Source: Burkholderiales bacterium (GTDB lineage: Bacteria; Pseudomonadota; Gammaproteobacteria; Burkholderiales; SG8-39). From it: a DNA stretch of 64,000 nucleotides. The notes under the pieces were generated by a model that had not been told where the DNA came from, ran no database searches, and saw only the letters and a program-made list of their open reading frames with translations. The stretch is from contig JACZJT010000032.1 in assembly GCA_014860445.1 (NCBI GenBank), positions 1-64,000 on the forward strand, written 5' to 3'. Positions 14,731-24,008 of the stretch are shown here, piece after piece. The position numbers and the translations under genes are program-made. Within the stretch, counting starts at the first letter, position 1; each line of letters begins with the position of its first letter.

Positions 14731-16112
14731 TCACCGACCTCACGCCGTATGCGGCGTACAAGGAGTCAGGGTTGCCGTGGCTCGGGCAGGTGCCCCGGCA
14801 TTGGGAGGTGCGGGCTGCGTTTGGTGCCTTCGTGCCGAACCACGAGCGCAACCACGGCATGAAGGAGAAGACCGTACTCTCCCTCAGCTATGGCCGAATC
14901 ATCATCAAACCGGCAGAGAAACTACACGGTCTCGTGCCGGAGTCCTTTGAGACGTATCAAATCGTTAATCCCGGTGACATCGTTCTTCGTACGACTGATC
15001 TTCAGAATGATCACACCAGCCTGCGCGTTGGCATGGTGCGAGACCGAGGCATTATTACCTCCGCCTATCTCGCTCTGCGAGTGACCGCAGGAGTCGATCC
15101 GGACTTTGGTTTCCAATTTCTCAATGTCTGGGACATGAGCAAGGCTATCTATGGCTACGGCTCAGGACTCCGCCAGAATCTGGACTTCTCGCACTTTAAG
15201 AGAATGCCTGTCGCTGTCCCTCCCCTCTCCGAGCAGGCGGCGATTGTCCGGTTTCTGGACTGGGCGAACGGGCGACTGGAGCGGACGATCCGGGCGAAGC
15301 GGATGGTGATCGCGCTGCTCAACGAGCAGAAGCAGGGCATCATTCGCCGCGCTGTCACCCGTGGCCTAGACGCTTCCGTCCCCCTCAAACCGTCCGGCAT
15401 TCCCTGGCTCGGCGACATTCCGCAGCATTGGGAGATGCGGAAATTGCGCCAAGTGCTAGAGCGTGTCACTGAACGAAACCGTTCAGACTTGCCGTTGCTT
15501 TCAGTTGCGCGAGAAAAAGGCGTCATTAAGCGCGACACAACAAATCTAGATGAAAACCATAATTTTATCCCTGACGACTTAAGTAATTATAAGGTCGTTA
15601 GGATCGGACAGTTTGCCATGAACAAGATGAAAGCTTGGCAGGGTTCATATGGTGTATCTGACGACGAAGGCATCGTTAGTCCCGCCTACTTCGTGTTCAA
15701 GGTACACGGTGTTAATGCCGAGTTTTTTCACGTCGCAATTCGCTCGAAGGCTTACGTACCATTCTTCACGCAGGCATCAGACGGTGTGCGTGTTGGGCAG
15801 TGGGATCTCGCAGAACCTAGAATGAAAGAAATTTCTTTCTTCTTCCCGCCCCTTGCTGAACAGCAAACTGCGATCGTACGGTTTATCAACGATGCTACTG
15901 CCAATATCTCTATTGCGCTCTCTCGCCTCGACCGTGAAATCGAACTCCTCCAGGAATACCGCACCCGCCTCGTCGCCGATGTGGTGACCGGCAAACTCGA
16001 CGTGAGGGAGGCGGCCGTGCGACTGCCCGAGGAAATCGCCCCCGACACTGCCCAGGAAGACGCCGCCCTCGGCCTCGATTCTGAGGGTGCTGACGAGGAG
16101 GCCATCGTATGA
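14727..16112 (+). CDS. hsdS: Type I restriction-modification specificity subunit HsdS
   Basis: 461 residues with the usual duplicated layout: a target-recognition domain with entry motif GLPWLGQVPRHWE (residues 13-25), a conserved helix (PLSEQAAIVRFLDW), a second domain with GIPWLGDIPQHWE, and a second helix (PLAEQQTAIVRFIN). The two recognition domains determine the two halves of a bipartite DNA target and the helices set the spacing. The second domain's DNA (about 15470-15860) is richer in AT than the flanks, as expected for exchanged specificity domains. The start overlaps the 47-aa gene and the end overlaps the PD-(D/E)XK gene. The sequence recognised cannot be predicted. Confidence 0.95.
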   Translation: MITDLTPYAAYKESGLPWLGQVPRHWEVRAAFGAFVPNHERNHGMKEKTVLSLSYGRIIIKPAEKLHGLVPESFETYQIVNPGDIVLRTTDLQNDHTSLRVGMVRDRGIITSAYLALRVTAGVDPDFGFQFLNVWDMSKAIYGYGSGLRQNLDFSHFKRMPVAVPPLSEQAAIVRFLDWANGRLERTIRAKRMVIALLNEQKQGIIRRAVTRGLDASVPLKPSGIPWLGDIPQHWEMRKLRQVLERVTERNRSDLPLLSVAREKGVIKRDTTNLDENHNFIPDDLSNYKVVRIGQFAMNKMKAWQGSYGVSDDEGIVSPAYFVFKVHGVNAEFFHVAIRSKAYVPFFTQASDGVRVGQWDLAEPRMKEISFFFPPLAEQQTAIVRFINDATANISIALSRLDREIELLQEYRTRLVADVVTGKLDVREAAVRLPEEIAPDTAQEDAALGLDSEGADEEAIV

Positions 16113-16903
16113 GCCTTCTCCTTAAGCGAATGAAGCCGAAGGAACGTCGCGGAAGCAAACCCAGATGCCACCTGTTGACAGATGGGGCCCCAGACGCCGT
16201 TGCTGCGCGGCTGACGGCCTTGGTAGCCCCGTTCGCATATGTATCCCAGAGCGATCGCTGGATGCCGCAAGGATTCGCCGAACTTGAGGAAGCCCAGCTA
16301 CACAAGGCGCCCCGCCTTCTGCCTGCCGCGCTGAGCAAACGACTTGGCGAATGGTGGCTGCCACTCGACAGGCAGGATGCCATGACGCCGAATTTCGATA
16401 TTGCCAGCACCTGCACCATTGATGGTGTGCCCGGGCTGCTGCTCGTCGAAGCCAAGGCGCACGAGAAGGAATTGATGAAGGAGGCTGCCGGCCGGCGATT
16501 GGAAGAAAGCGACTCACGGGAGAGAAAAGTAAGTCACGCGACGATCGGGGCCGCGATCGAGTCAGCCCGAATGGGGTTGGAAGCGGCGACTCGGCTCAAA
16601 TGGCAGATTTCCAGGGACAGCCACTACCAGATGTCAAACCGGTTCGCCTGGTCCTGGAAACTGACGGATCTTCGCATCCCGGTAGTCTTGGTCTATCTTG
16701 GGTTCCTGAAAACCGACGACATGTCGAAGCCTGGGGAGGTGCCGTTTGCCGATGCTGGCGCCTGGGAAGCGCTGGTGATGTCTCACAGTGCGCGGCTATT
16801 TCCGAGCGAAGTCTGGAGCCGGCGCTGGCTCATCAAAGGGATGCCGTTCATCCCTCTGATCCGGTCCTGCGAGGTGTACCTCAACGAAGTGGCTACAGCA
16901 TGA
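16109..16903 (+). CDS. PD-(D/E)XK-like putative nuclease inside the type I RM operon
   Basis: 264 residues, overlapping hsdS (ATGA) and hsdR (ATGA). Residues 97-116 fit a PD-(D/E)XK active site: Asp97 in NFDIAS, a hydrophobic strand (GLLLVEAKAH) giving Glu114 and Lys116. A downstream Arg/Glu-rich helix and several beta-strands (VVLVYLGFL) agree with that fold. It is not a standard RM subunit, since HsdR carries its own nuclease domain. Its exact embedding suggests a second effector or accessory nuclease of the complex. A non-nucleolytic descendant of the fold is also possible. Confidence 0.6.
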   Translation: MSLLLKRMKPKERRGSKPRCHLLTDGAPDAVAARLTALVAPFAYVSQSDRWMPQGFAELEEAQLHKAPRLLPAALSKRLGEWWLPLDRQDAMTPNFDIASTCTIDGVPGLLLVEAKAHEKELMKEAAGRRLEESDSRERKVSHATIGAAIESARMGLEAATRLKWQISRDSHYQMSNRFAWSWKLTDLRIPVVLVYLGFLKTDDMSKPGEVPFADAGAWEALVMSHSARLFPSEVWSRRWLIKGMPFIPLIRSCEVYLNEVATA

Positions 16904-19900
16904 CAACCGATACCAGCGAAAAGGGCCTCGAAACACTGATCATGCGCCATATGACCGGCACCGACGGCCTCGCCGTCGCGCCGGGCGTTGTAGCAGAGCC
17001 GCCCGCGCCTTACGGCGGCAGCGGCTACTTCGCGGGCAGTCCGAAGGACTACGACCGTGCCCATGCGCTCGACGTGCCGCAGCTCTTTGCGTTCCTGCGC
17101 GCCACGCAGCCGGAAACCTTCGAAAAACTTGCACTGACCGACGCCAACGATTCCAAGGACATCAACCGTCTCAAGTTCCTCGCGCGCCTCTCAGCCGAGA
17201 TCGGCAAGCGCGGCGTCATCGATGTACTGCGCAAGGGCGTGGAGCACGGGCCGGTGCACTTCGACCTCTTCTACGGCACGCCTTCGCCAGGTAACGCCAA
17301 AGCCGTATCGCTGCACGCGCAGAACCGGTTCTCGATCACGCGTCAGCTTGCCTATAGCATGGACGAGACGCGCCGCGCGCTCGACCTTGAATTGTTCATT
17401 AACGGCATGCCAATCGCTACGTTCGAGCTGAAGAACAGTCTTACTAAGCAGACGGTGGAGGACGCGGTCGAGCAGTACCGCCGCGATCGCGACCCGCGTG
17501 AACGCCTGTTCGAATTCGGACGCTGCGTCGTTCACTTCGCGGTGGACGACAGCGAGGTGCAAATGTGCACGGAGCTTGCGGGCAAGCGCTCCTGGTTCCT
17601 ACCCTTCAACAAGGGCTTCCATGACGGCGCGGGCAACCCGCCCAACCCGCACGGCCTCAAGACCGATTATCTGTGGAAAGAGGTGCTGACTCCGGCAGGA
17701 CTCACCAACATCCTCGAAAACTACGCACAGATCGTAGAGGAGAAGGACGCGCGCACCGGTAAGAAGAAGCGAAAACAGGTATGGCCGCGCTACCACCAGC
17801 TTGGCGTGGTGCGGCAGGCTTTGGCCGATGTGCGCAACCACGGTGCCGGCAAGCGTTACCTGATCCAGCACTCGGCGGGGAGCGGCAAGTCCAACTCGAT
17901 CGCGTGGCTTGCACACCAGCTCATAGGCTTGAAGCGCAACGAGAAGGAGGTCTTCGACTCGGTCATAGTGGTGACAGACCGACGCCTGCTCGACGATCAG
18001 ATACAAACCACCATCAAGCAGTTCATGCAGGTGGGCGCGACCGTGGGTCACGCCGAGCGCTCCGGCGACCTGCGCAAGTTCATCGAGGAGGGGAAGAAGA
18101 TCATCGTTTCAACGGTGCAAAAGTTCCCCTTCATCCTCGACGAGATCGCGACCGAGGGCGGCAAGACTTTCGCCATCGTCATCGACGAGGCGCACTCCAG
18201 CCAGGGTGGCAAGACCTCGGCGGCGATGAGCCAGGCACTTACCGGGCGGGTTGAGGACGAAGACTCGGGACCGGACCCCGAGGACACGGTGAACGAGGCG
18301 CTCGCCAAGCGTATGGCAGCGCGCAAAATGCTAGATAACGCCAGCTACTTCGCCTTCACCGCCACGCCCAAGAACAAGACGTTAGAAATGTTCGGCGTGC
18401 CGTTGCCGGCGGACGCCGAGGGTAAGGTCAGGCACCAGCCGTTCCACAGCTATACCATGAAGCAGGCGGTCGAGGAAGGCTTCATCCTCGATGTACTCAA
18501 GAGTTACACGCCGGTGGACAGTTACTACAAGCTGGTCAAGAAGACCGAGGACGACCCGGAGTTCGACACCAAGAAAGCGAAAAAGAAGCTGCGCCGGTAT
18601 GTTGAGAGCCACGACCACGCGATCAGGCTTAAGGCCGAGATCATGGTGGACCACTTCCACGAGCAGGTGCTGGCTGCAGGGAAAATCGGCGGACAGGCGC
18701 GGGCGTTGGTGGTCACGAGTGGCATCGAGCGGGCGATCCAGTATTACCACGCCTTCAAATCATATCTCCTAGAGCGCAAAAGCCCCTATCAGGCGATCGT
18801 TGCCTTCTCGGGCGAGTACGAGTACGGTGGCGCGAAGGTGAGCGAAACCTCGCTCAATGGTTTTTCAAGCAGCGACATCGCCGGGAAGATCCAGACCGAC
18901 CCGTACCGGTTCCTCATTTGTGCCGACAAGTTTCAGACCGGCTACGACGAACCGCTTTTGCACACGATGTACGTAGACAAGCCGCTCGCGGGAATCAAGG
19001 CGGTACAGACCTTGTCCCGGCTCAATCGTGCGCACCCGCAAAAACACGACTGTTTCGTGCTCGACTTCCAAAACAACAGCGAGGCGATCACCTTCGCCTT
19101 TCAGGACTACTACCGCACCACGCTGCTCGCGGAGGAGACCGACCCTAACAAGCTGCACGATCTGAAGGCGGCGCTGGATGCCGCACAGGTATATTCACCG
19201 GAGCAGGTTAGGCAGGTTGTGACGTTGTTCCTCGGCGGCGCGGACCGCGACAAGCTCGACCCGATCCTCGATGCGTGCGTGACGGTTTATGTGGACAGGC
19301 TCGGCGAGGATGGGCAGGTGGACTTCAAGGGCAAGGCTAAGGTCTTCTGCCGCACCTACAGCTTCCTCTCATCGGTGATTCCCTACAGCAATGCGGAATG
19401 GGAAAAGCTCTCGATCTTTCTTGACCTGTTGACGCCAAAGCTCCCGGCGCCGAAGGAGGAAGACCTCGCCAAAGGCATCCTCGAAGCCATCGACATGGAC
19501 AGCTATCGGGTCGAGAAGAAGGCAGCGATGAAGATCGCACTGGCGGACATGGACGCGGAGATTGAGGCTGTTCCGACGGACGTGCACGGTCACAAGCCCG
19601 AACCAGAAATGGATCGCTTGAGCAACATTCTCAAGACGTTTAACGAGCAGTTTGGAACTCTGTTCACCGACACGGACCGCGTTGCGAAGCGCATCCGCGA
19701 CGACATCGCACCGAAGGTCGCCGCCGATGCAGCCTACCAGAACGCAAAGGAGAACACACCGCACACCGCGCGCATGGCCCACGATCAGGCGTTGGCCAAG
19801 GTGATGCAGCACCTGCTGAAGGACGACACGCAGGTCTACAAGCAGTTTGTCGAGAACGAGTCATTTAAGCGCTTCGTCGGCGACATGGTGTATCAGCTCA

Positions 19901-19911
19901 CGAGCCAGTGA
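16900..19911 (+). CDS. hsdR: Type I restriction endonuclease/translocase subunit HsdR
   Basis: 1003 residues from ATG 16900, which overlaps the upstream stop. The N-terminal nuclease domain has the PD-(D/E)XK element FELKN (about residue 174). Two RecA-like motor domains follow: Walker A SAGSGKSNS (about residue 325), DEAH box VIDEAHSSQGG (about 427), a TATP motif after it, and the helicase-like QTGYDEP and QTLSRLNRAHP motifs. The C-terminal helical domain binds HsdM. With HsdM and HsdS it translocates unmethylated DNA and cleaves at a distance. Length and order match functional HsdR; no disabling change seen. Confidence 0.96.
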   Translation: MTTDTSEKGLETLIMRHMTGTDGLAVAPGVVAEPPAPYGGSGYFAGSPKDYDRAHALDVPQLFAFLRATQPETFEKLALTDANDSKDINRLKFLARLSAEIGKRGVIDVLRKGVEHGPVHFDLFYGTPSPGNAKAVSLHAQNRFSITRQLAYSMDETRRALDLELFINGMPIATFELKNSLTKQTVEDAVEQYRRDRDPRERLFEFGRCVVHFAVDDSEVQMCTELAGKRSWFLPFNKGFHDGAGNPPNPHGLKTDYLWKEVLTPAGLTNILENYAQIVEEKDARTGKKKRKQVWPRYHQLGVVRQALADVRNHGAGKRYLIQHSAGSGKSNSIAWLAHQLIGLKRNEKEVFDSVIVVTDRRLLDDQIQTTIKQFMQVGATVGHAERSGDLRKFIEEGKKIIVSTVQKFPFILDEIATEGGKTFAIVIDEAHSSQGGKTSAAMSQALTGRVEDEDSGPDPEDTVNEALAKRMAARKMLDNASYFAFTATPKNKTLEMFGVPLPADAEGKVRHQPFHSYTMKQAVEEGFILDVLKSYTPVDSYYKLVKKTEDDPEFDTKKAKKKLRRYVESHDHAIRLKAEIMVDHFHEQVLAAGKIGGQARALVVTSGIERAIQYYHAFKSYLLERKSPYQAIVAFSGEYEYGGAKVSETSLNGFSSSDIAGKIQTDPYRFLICADKFQTGYDEPLLHTMYVDKPLAGIKAVQTLSRLNRAHPQKHDCFVLDFQNNSEAITFAFQDYYRTTLLAEETDPNKLHDLKAALDAAQVYSPEQVRQVVTLFLGGADRDKLDPILDACVTVYVDRLGEDGQVDFKGKAKVFCRTYSFLSSVIPYSNAEWEKLSIFLDLLTPKLPAPKEEDLAKGILEAIDMDSYRVEKKAAMKIALADMDAEIEAVPTDVHGHKPEPEMDRLSNILKTFNEQFGTLFTDTDRVAKRIRDDIAPKVAADAAYQNAKENTPHTARMAHDQALAKVMQHLLKDDTQVYKQFVENESFKRFVGDMVYQLTSQ

Positions 19912-20006
19912 CATTGGGGGGGCTGAAGGTGTTTGAAAGATGAAGATGCAGAATACTGGCGTGGAAGTTGGCGAGCAATGGAGGCTTCGAGACGGAGTAA
20001 CGTTGT

Positions 20007-21875
20007 ATGTGGCCAGATAACGAGACAGACCGGGATTTCTTAAACTTTACCGGCGTTGCCGACACGGTCGCCGAGATCATTGTCCAGGCTAAAGGACGAC
20101 CTATTTCGATCGGGGTCTCGGGTGCTTGGGGCGTGGGCAAATCCTCCATGATCAAGCTGGTGCACCGTTCGCTGACGCAGCGCTCAGACAAAGGCAATGG
20201 CGATTTCATCTTCGTGGAATTCAATGCTTGGCTTTACCAGGGCTATGACGACGCACGCGCCGCCCTCATGGAAGTTATCGGTAATACGCTCATGCAGGAG
20301 GCCGAGAAGCGCAAGAAAGGCCTCGACAAGGCGAAGGAGTTCGCGGAGCGTATTCAATGGTTTCGGCTTGCCAAGCTCGTGGCAGGGTCCGCAGTAGCTC
20401 TGCACGTTGGGCTGCCTCCGGTCGGATTGCTTGGCGAGCTTTATGGGCTCGGTAAGAAGTTTGTCGGCGGAGAAGTGGATGCGGAAGCGATAGGCAAGGC
20501 TGAAAAAGCCGCTGGCGAAGTAAAGGACGCAGCTTCTGGCCTGCTCGCTGCCAAAAGGAAGAAGTCTTCCCCTCCACAGGAGATACATGCTCTGCGGGAA
20601 AGTTTTGAGAAAACCCTTGAGGCCATGGAGGTAACGCTCGTAGTTCTGATCGATGACCTCGACCGCTGCTTGCCTGAAACCACAATCTCCACGCTGGAAG
20701 CAATCCGGCTGTTTTTGTTCCTGAAAAGAACCGCCTTCGTGATCGCCGCCGATGACGCGATGATCAAGCACGCCGTCCGGCGTCATTTTCAAGACGTTGA
20801 TGACGATCTCGTCATCAACTATTTCGACAAGCTCATTCAGTTGCCGATCCGGGTACCTCCTCTCGGTACGCAGGAAGTGCGCGCGTACATGATGTTGCTG
20901 TATGTGGAAAACAGCGGTCTTGAAGAGAATGTGAAGGAGAATATCCGGTCGGGCATCTGCAAGCAGCTCGGGCAGACATGGCAAGGGAAGCGGGTTGACC
21001 GCGCCTTCATGCAGTCGCTGCACGACAAGTTCGAGAATGAGCTGATCGGAAAATTCGATACGGCTGACAGGCTCGCGCATCTCATGACGACGGCTTCCGG
21101 GATTATGGGGAACCCTCGCCTGATCAAACGCTTTTTGAACGCGCTTGCCATTCGCATGTCGATCTCCAACGCTCATGGCGTCGGCGTGGACGAGGCGGTC
21201 CTCGCCAAGATGCTGCTGTTCGAGCGCATTGGAAATCCGAAGGCCTACGCCGAACTGACAAAGGCGGTCACTGAAAGCGGCGATGGCAAGCCGGCGTTCC
21301 TGTCAGGATGGGAGGAGCAAGCGAACGCCGGACAAGAGGTTCCGTTGGAGGGGCCGTGGGATGATCCCTTCGTCCGGGAGTGGCTGACGCTGCCGCCACG
21401 GATAGCGGATCGTGATCTCCGGGGCGTGCTTTATGTTAGCCGCGAACATGCGCCATTGATCAGTCCGCAAGATCGGCTGTCCTCGGAAGCGGCCGAGTTG
21501 CTGGCAGCTTTGCTCCAGCATCCTGAAATGGCGGCGAACTTGAAGGACCGCCTCTCGAAAATTGCGAGAACGGAAATCACGGTTATCATGGATCGCCTTT
21601 TGGATCGTGCGCGCCAGGAACAGGAATGGGGCGTGCCGCCCATTCTTGAAGCTTGCCTCGTGACGGCTGAAGCCGACCTGCCGCAAGGGGCGCGGCTTGC
21701 CGCGTTCCTTTCCGATCGTCCCGCCGCGCAAATCAAGCCGGACATCGTGCCGAAGATTGACGATCAGCCCTGGGCGAACACCGTCATTGACAAATGGGAA
21801 AGATCAGCTGGGTTATCTGCTCAGGTCAAGAACGTAATAAAACAACGGAGGGGAAATGGGAACGTCCGCATCTAG
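20007..21875 (+). CDS. qatA: QatA: KAP-family P-loop ATPase of the Qat anti-phage system
   Basis: 622 residues. KAP-type NTPase: Walker A GAWGVGKSS (about residue 41) and a Walker B LIDDLDRCLPET (about residue 213) with the following helix EAIRLFLFLKRTAFVIAADD typical of KAP proteins. A hydrophobic stretch (about residues 118-140) lies between them, as KAP ATPases often have a membrane insertion inside the domain. GGAG lies upstream of ATG 20007. It is the first of four overlapping genes in the order ATPase, unknown, QueC-like, TatD-like, which defines Qat. Known to defend against phages; the biochemical mechanism is unsettled. Confidence 0.92.
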   Translation: MWPDNETDRDFLNFTGVADTVAEIIVQAKGRPISIGVSGAWGVGKSSMIKLVHRSLTQRSDKGNGDFIFVEFNAWLYQGYDDARAALMEVIGNTLMQEAEKRKKGLDKAKEFAERIQWFRLAKLVAGSAVALHVGLPPVGLLGELYGLGKKFVGGEVDAEAIGKAEKAAGEVKDAASGLLAAKRKKSSPPQEIHALRESFEKTLEAMEVTLVVLIDDLDRCLPETTISTLEAIRLFLFLKRTAFVIAADDAMIKHAVRRHFQDVDDDLVINYFDKLIQLPIRVPPLGTQEVRAYMMLLYVENSGLEENVKENIRSGICKQLGQTWQGKRVDRAFMQSLHDKFENELIGKFDTADRLAHLMTTASGIMGNPRLIKRFLNALAIRMSISNAHGVGVDEAVLAKMLLFERIGNPKAYAELTKAVTESGDGKPAFLSGWEEQANAGQEVPLEGPWDDPFVREWLTLPPRIADRDLRGVLYVSREHAPLISPQDRLSSEAAELLAALLQHPEMAANLKDRLSKIARTEITVIMDRLLDRARQEQEWGVPPILEACLVTAEADLPQGARLAAFLSDRPAAQIKPDIVPKIDDQPWANTVIDKWERSAGLSAQVKNVIKQRRGNGNVRI

Positions 21876-22734
21876 CAAGGGGCCAGGCGGCGGCGTTCCC
21901 ATGGTGCCACCATGGGTTCCTCCAGCTTCTCCCAATCCGCCACAGGATGGAGATGGCGCCGCGCCCACGGATGGCGATGGACCGGACGGACAATTGCCCA
22001 CCGGTCCAAACCAATCGCCCCCTCAACAACCCGCGCAAGCGCAGCCGTCTCCACTCGCACCGGCGGCGCGTTTTGGCGGAACACGACTGAATCTCGGTAA
22101 ATTCGCGCGAGGCGGAGATCGACGCGATATGCGCCGGGGGCTTCGCGATTACGTGCGAAAGGGATACGGAGGCCGGGCGACCGCCGTAAAGCGGTTCGGC
22201 GGCACGGCTTCCACGGCTGGCACGCTTTACGGGGCCTTGTCGAGCGTTGCCGGGGGACAGGCCGCCTCGCCGGGAAGCCCGCTCGACCCGGTCCTTCTTG
22301 CCGGTCGAGCAGCGCGGGAAGTGATGGATGCCATCGTTGAGGCCGTCAGACCCGCGGACGGTACCCAGGACGCTGAGGCGAGCCGCGCGGCGATCAAGGA
22401 TGCCCTGTCGGAACTTCTGACGATATTTCCCGACGCTGATCTTCTCAATTTGTCCGAGGATCAGCGCGGCGCGGCGATCGAGCGCTTCGTCGCCATAGAT
22501 GTGTATCGGCGCGCTGTGCTGGACATAGGGAAAACAATCCAGGACAAAGCGCCGACGGCAACGGTGGGCCTTGCGCGTCTCAAAGAAGTAAAGGATTACA
22601 TCAAGCAAACCGTTGCCGCGGCTTTCAGAAAACTGCGCGCTGCCGGCGATCGCGTGACGACAGGACGCGTTAATCAATTCGTTCGCGCCGCTCTAGGAGA
22701 AACCTTCCAGGTATTCGAGGCATACGTGCGATGA
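21856..22734 (+). CDS. qatB: QatB: second component of the Qat system
   Basis: 292 residues; the ATG overlaps qatA by 20 bases and is preceded by GGAGGGG. The first ~75 residues are a low-complexity Pro/Gly/Gln-rich tail (GGGVPMVPPWVPPASPNPPQ), followed by a Gly/Arg-rich stretch (RRGLRDYVRKGYGGRATA) and a helical C-terminal domain. This disordered N-terminus and helical tail is the usual look of QatB, which has no known domain. Identification rests mainly on its place between qatA and qatC. It ends in an ATGA overlap with qatC. Confidence 0.85.
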   Translation: MGTSASSKGPGGGVPMVPPWVPPASPNPPQDGDGAAPTDGDGPDGQLPTGPNQSPPQQPAQAQPSPLAPAARFGGTRLNLGKFARGGDRRDMRRGLRDYVRKGYGGRATAVKRFGGTASTAGTLYGALSSVAGGQAASPGSPLDPVLLAGRAAREVMDAIVEAVRPADGTQDAEASRAAIKDALSELLTIFPDADLLNLSEDQRGAAIERFVAIDVYRRAVLDIGKTIQDKAPTATVGLARLKEVKDYIKQTVAAAFRKLRAAGDRVTTGRVNQFVRAALGETFQVFEAYVR

Positions 22735-24008
22735 AGCTTATCTGCGCCCCGAAGGGTCACGGGTTCAAGGGCAGCTCCAACGCACTGGACGTTGTCCTCT
22801 ACGGACACGCAGACAGGCCAACGCGGGGAAGCGCGGGTGCCGCCATTAAGGATGAAATTGTTGGCTGCAATTTGCATCCGGCGCCCAGGGCATGGGACTT
22901 CCTCTCCTTGGCGCTGGCCGTAACAACCGCCGACCTTGCCGGTCATCGAACCGCAAGCCCCGATGGCTGGACACGCGAATTCGAAATGGAAGTCGCTGTC
23001 GCCGACCCTGCGTTCTGGAACAAACAACGGAAGCTGGTCAACCACCTCCTCGGGTTTCTGACGACGGACATATGGAATGTCAGCTTTATCGACGGTGGCC
23101 TCCCCCCCAAGCCTCCGCGTAAGCCATTGTTGCCCTCTGAGGATTGCGTCAGTCTGCTTTCAGGCGGGCTGGACAGTTTCATCGGCAATCTGGACTTGGT
23201 GGCGAGTGGCAGACGACCATTTGCGGTCAGCCAGACCGTGCGCGGCGACGCCGAGAACCAATGCACTTTCGCCAAGGTGATGGGTGGTGGTCTCAGGCAC
23301 TTGCAGATCAATCACAACTCGGAAGTCCCAAACCCGGAAACGCCATCGTCACAGCGGGCACGGTCGCTTATCTTTATTTCATATGGCATCTTGGCGGCCA
23401 CGACGCTGAAGCAATATCACGCTGAAAGCGTCGTGACGCTGTATGTATGCGAGAACGGATTCATTTCAATCAACCCACCATTGACGGATATGCGCCTTGG
23501 AAGCCTTAGCACGAGGACGACTCATCCCGTGTTCTTCGGGCTTATCCAGCAGCTACTCGACTCTGCCGGGCTGCACGTCAGCGTGGAAAACCCCTATCAA
23601 CTCAAGACAAAGGGGGAGATGTTACGGGATTGCGCCGACAAGAGGCTCCTGAGTGATCATGCCTGTGAAACGACAAGTTGCGGACGATACCTCCAGTACG
23701 GTTACAAACATTGCGGACGTTGTGTGCCTTGTCTTGTCCGCCGGGCGGCTTTCCGCGCCGCCGGTATGAATGACACGACCAAATATGTGTTTAAGGACCT
23801 TGGACGTGACGACAAAGATTACGCCGGGTTTGACGATATCCGTTCTGTCGCCATGGCGCGCGCCGAAGTGAAAGAGGAAGGCTTGGAACGCTGGCTTGGC
23901 ACCGCCGTCAGCACCACGCTGCTGGGCGATGTCGCGCCGCTGCAAGCTATGGTGGGCCGTGGACTGGATGAGCTGGGGTCGCTGTTGAGCTTCTATGGTG
24001 TCAAGTGA
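22731..24008 (+). CDS. qatC: QatC: QueC-like protein of the Qat system
   Basis: 425 residues. The PP-loop SGGLDS (about residues 143-148) marks the ATP-pyrophosphatase fold of QueC, and CGRYLQYGYKHCGRCVPC is the QueC-type zinc site. True QueC makes preQ0 in ~230 residues; this protein has an extra ~140-residue N-terminal domain and sits in a defence operon, so it is a specialised paralogue that probably modifies a protein or nucleic acid. The start overlaps qatB (ATGA) and the end overlaps qatD (GTGA). Confidence 0.92.
   Translation: MKLICAPKGHGFKGSSNALDVVLYGHADRPTRGSAGAAIKDEIVGCNLHPAPRAWDFLSLALAVTTADLAGHRTASPDGWTREFEMEVAVADPAFWNKQRKLVNHLLGFLTTDIWNVSFIDGGLPPKPPRKPLLPSEDCVSLLSGGLDSFIGNLDLVASGRRPFAVSQTVRGDAENQCTFAKVMGGGLRHLQINHNSEVPNPETPSSQRARSLIFISYGILAATTLKQYHAESVVTLYVCENGFISINPPLTDMRLGSLSTRTTHPVFFGLIQQLLDSAGLHVSVENPYQLKTKGEMLRDCADKRLLSDHACETTSCGRYLQYGYKHCGRCVPCLVRRAAFRAAGMNDTTKYVFKDLGRDDKDYAGFDDIRSVAMARAEVKEEGLERWLGTAVSTTLLGDVAPLQAMVGRGLDELGSLLSFYGVK

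Noticed and set aside
22731-24008. QueC for preQ0/queuosine synthesis
   Set aside because: The protein is much longer than QueC and is embedded with overlaps between qatB and a TatD-like gene; no other queuosine genes are nearby.
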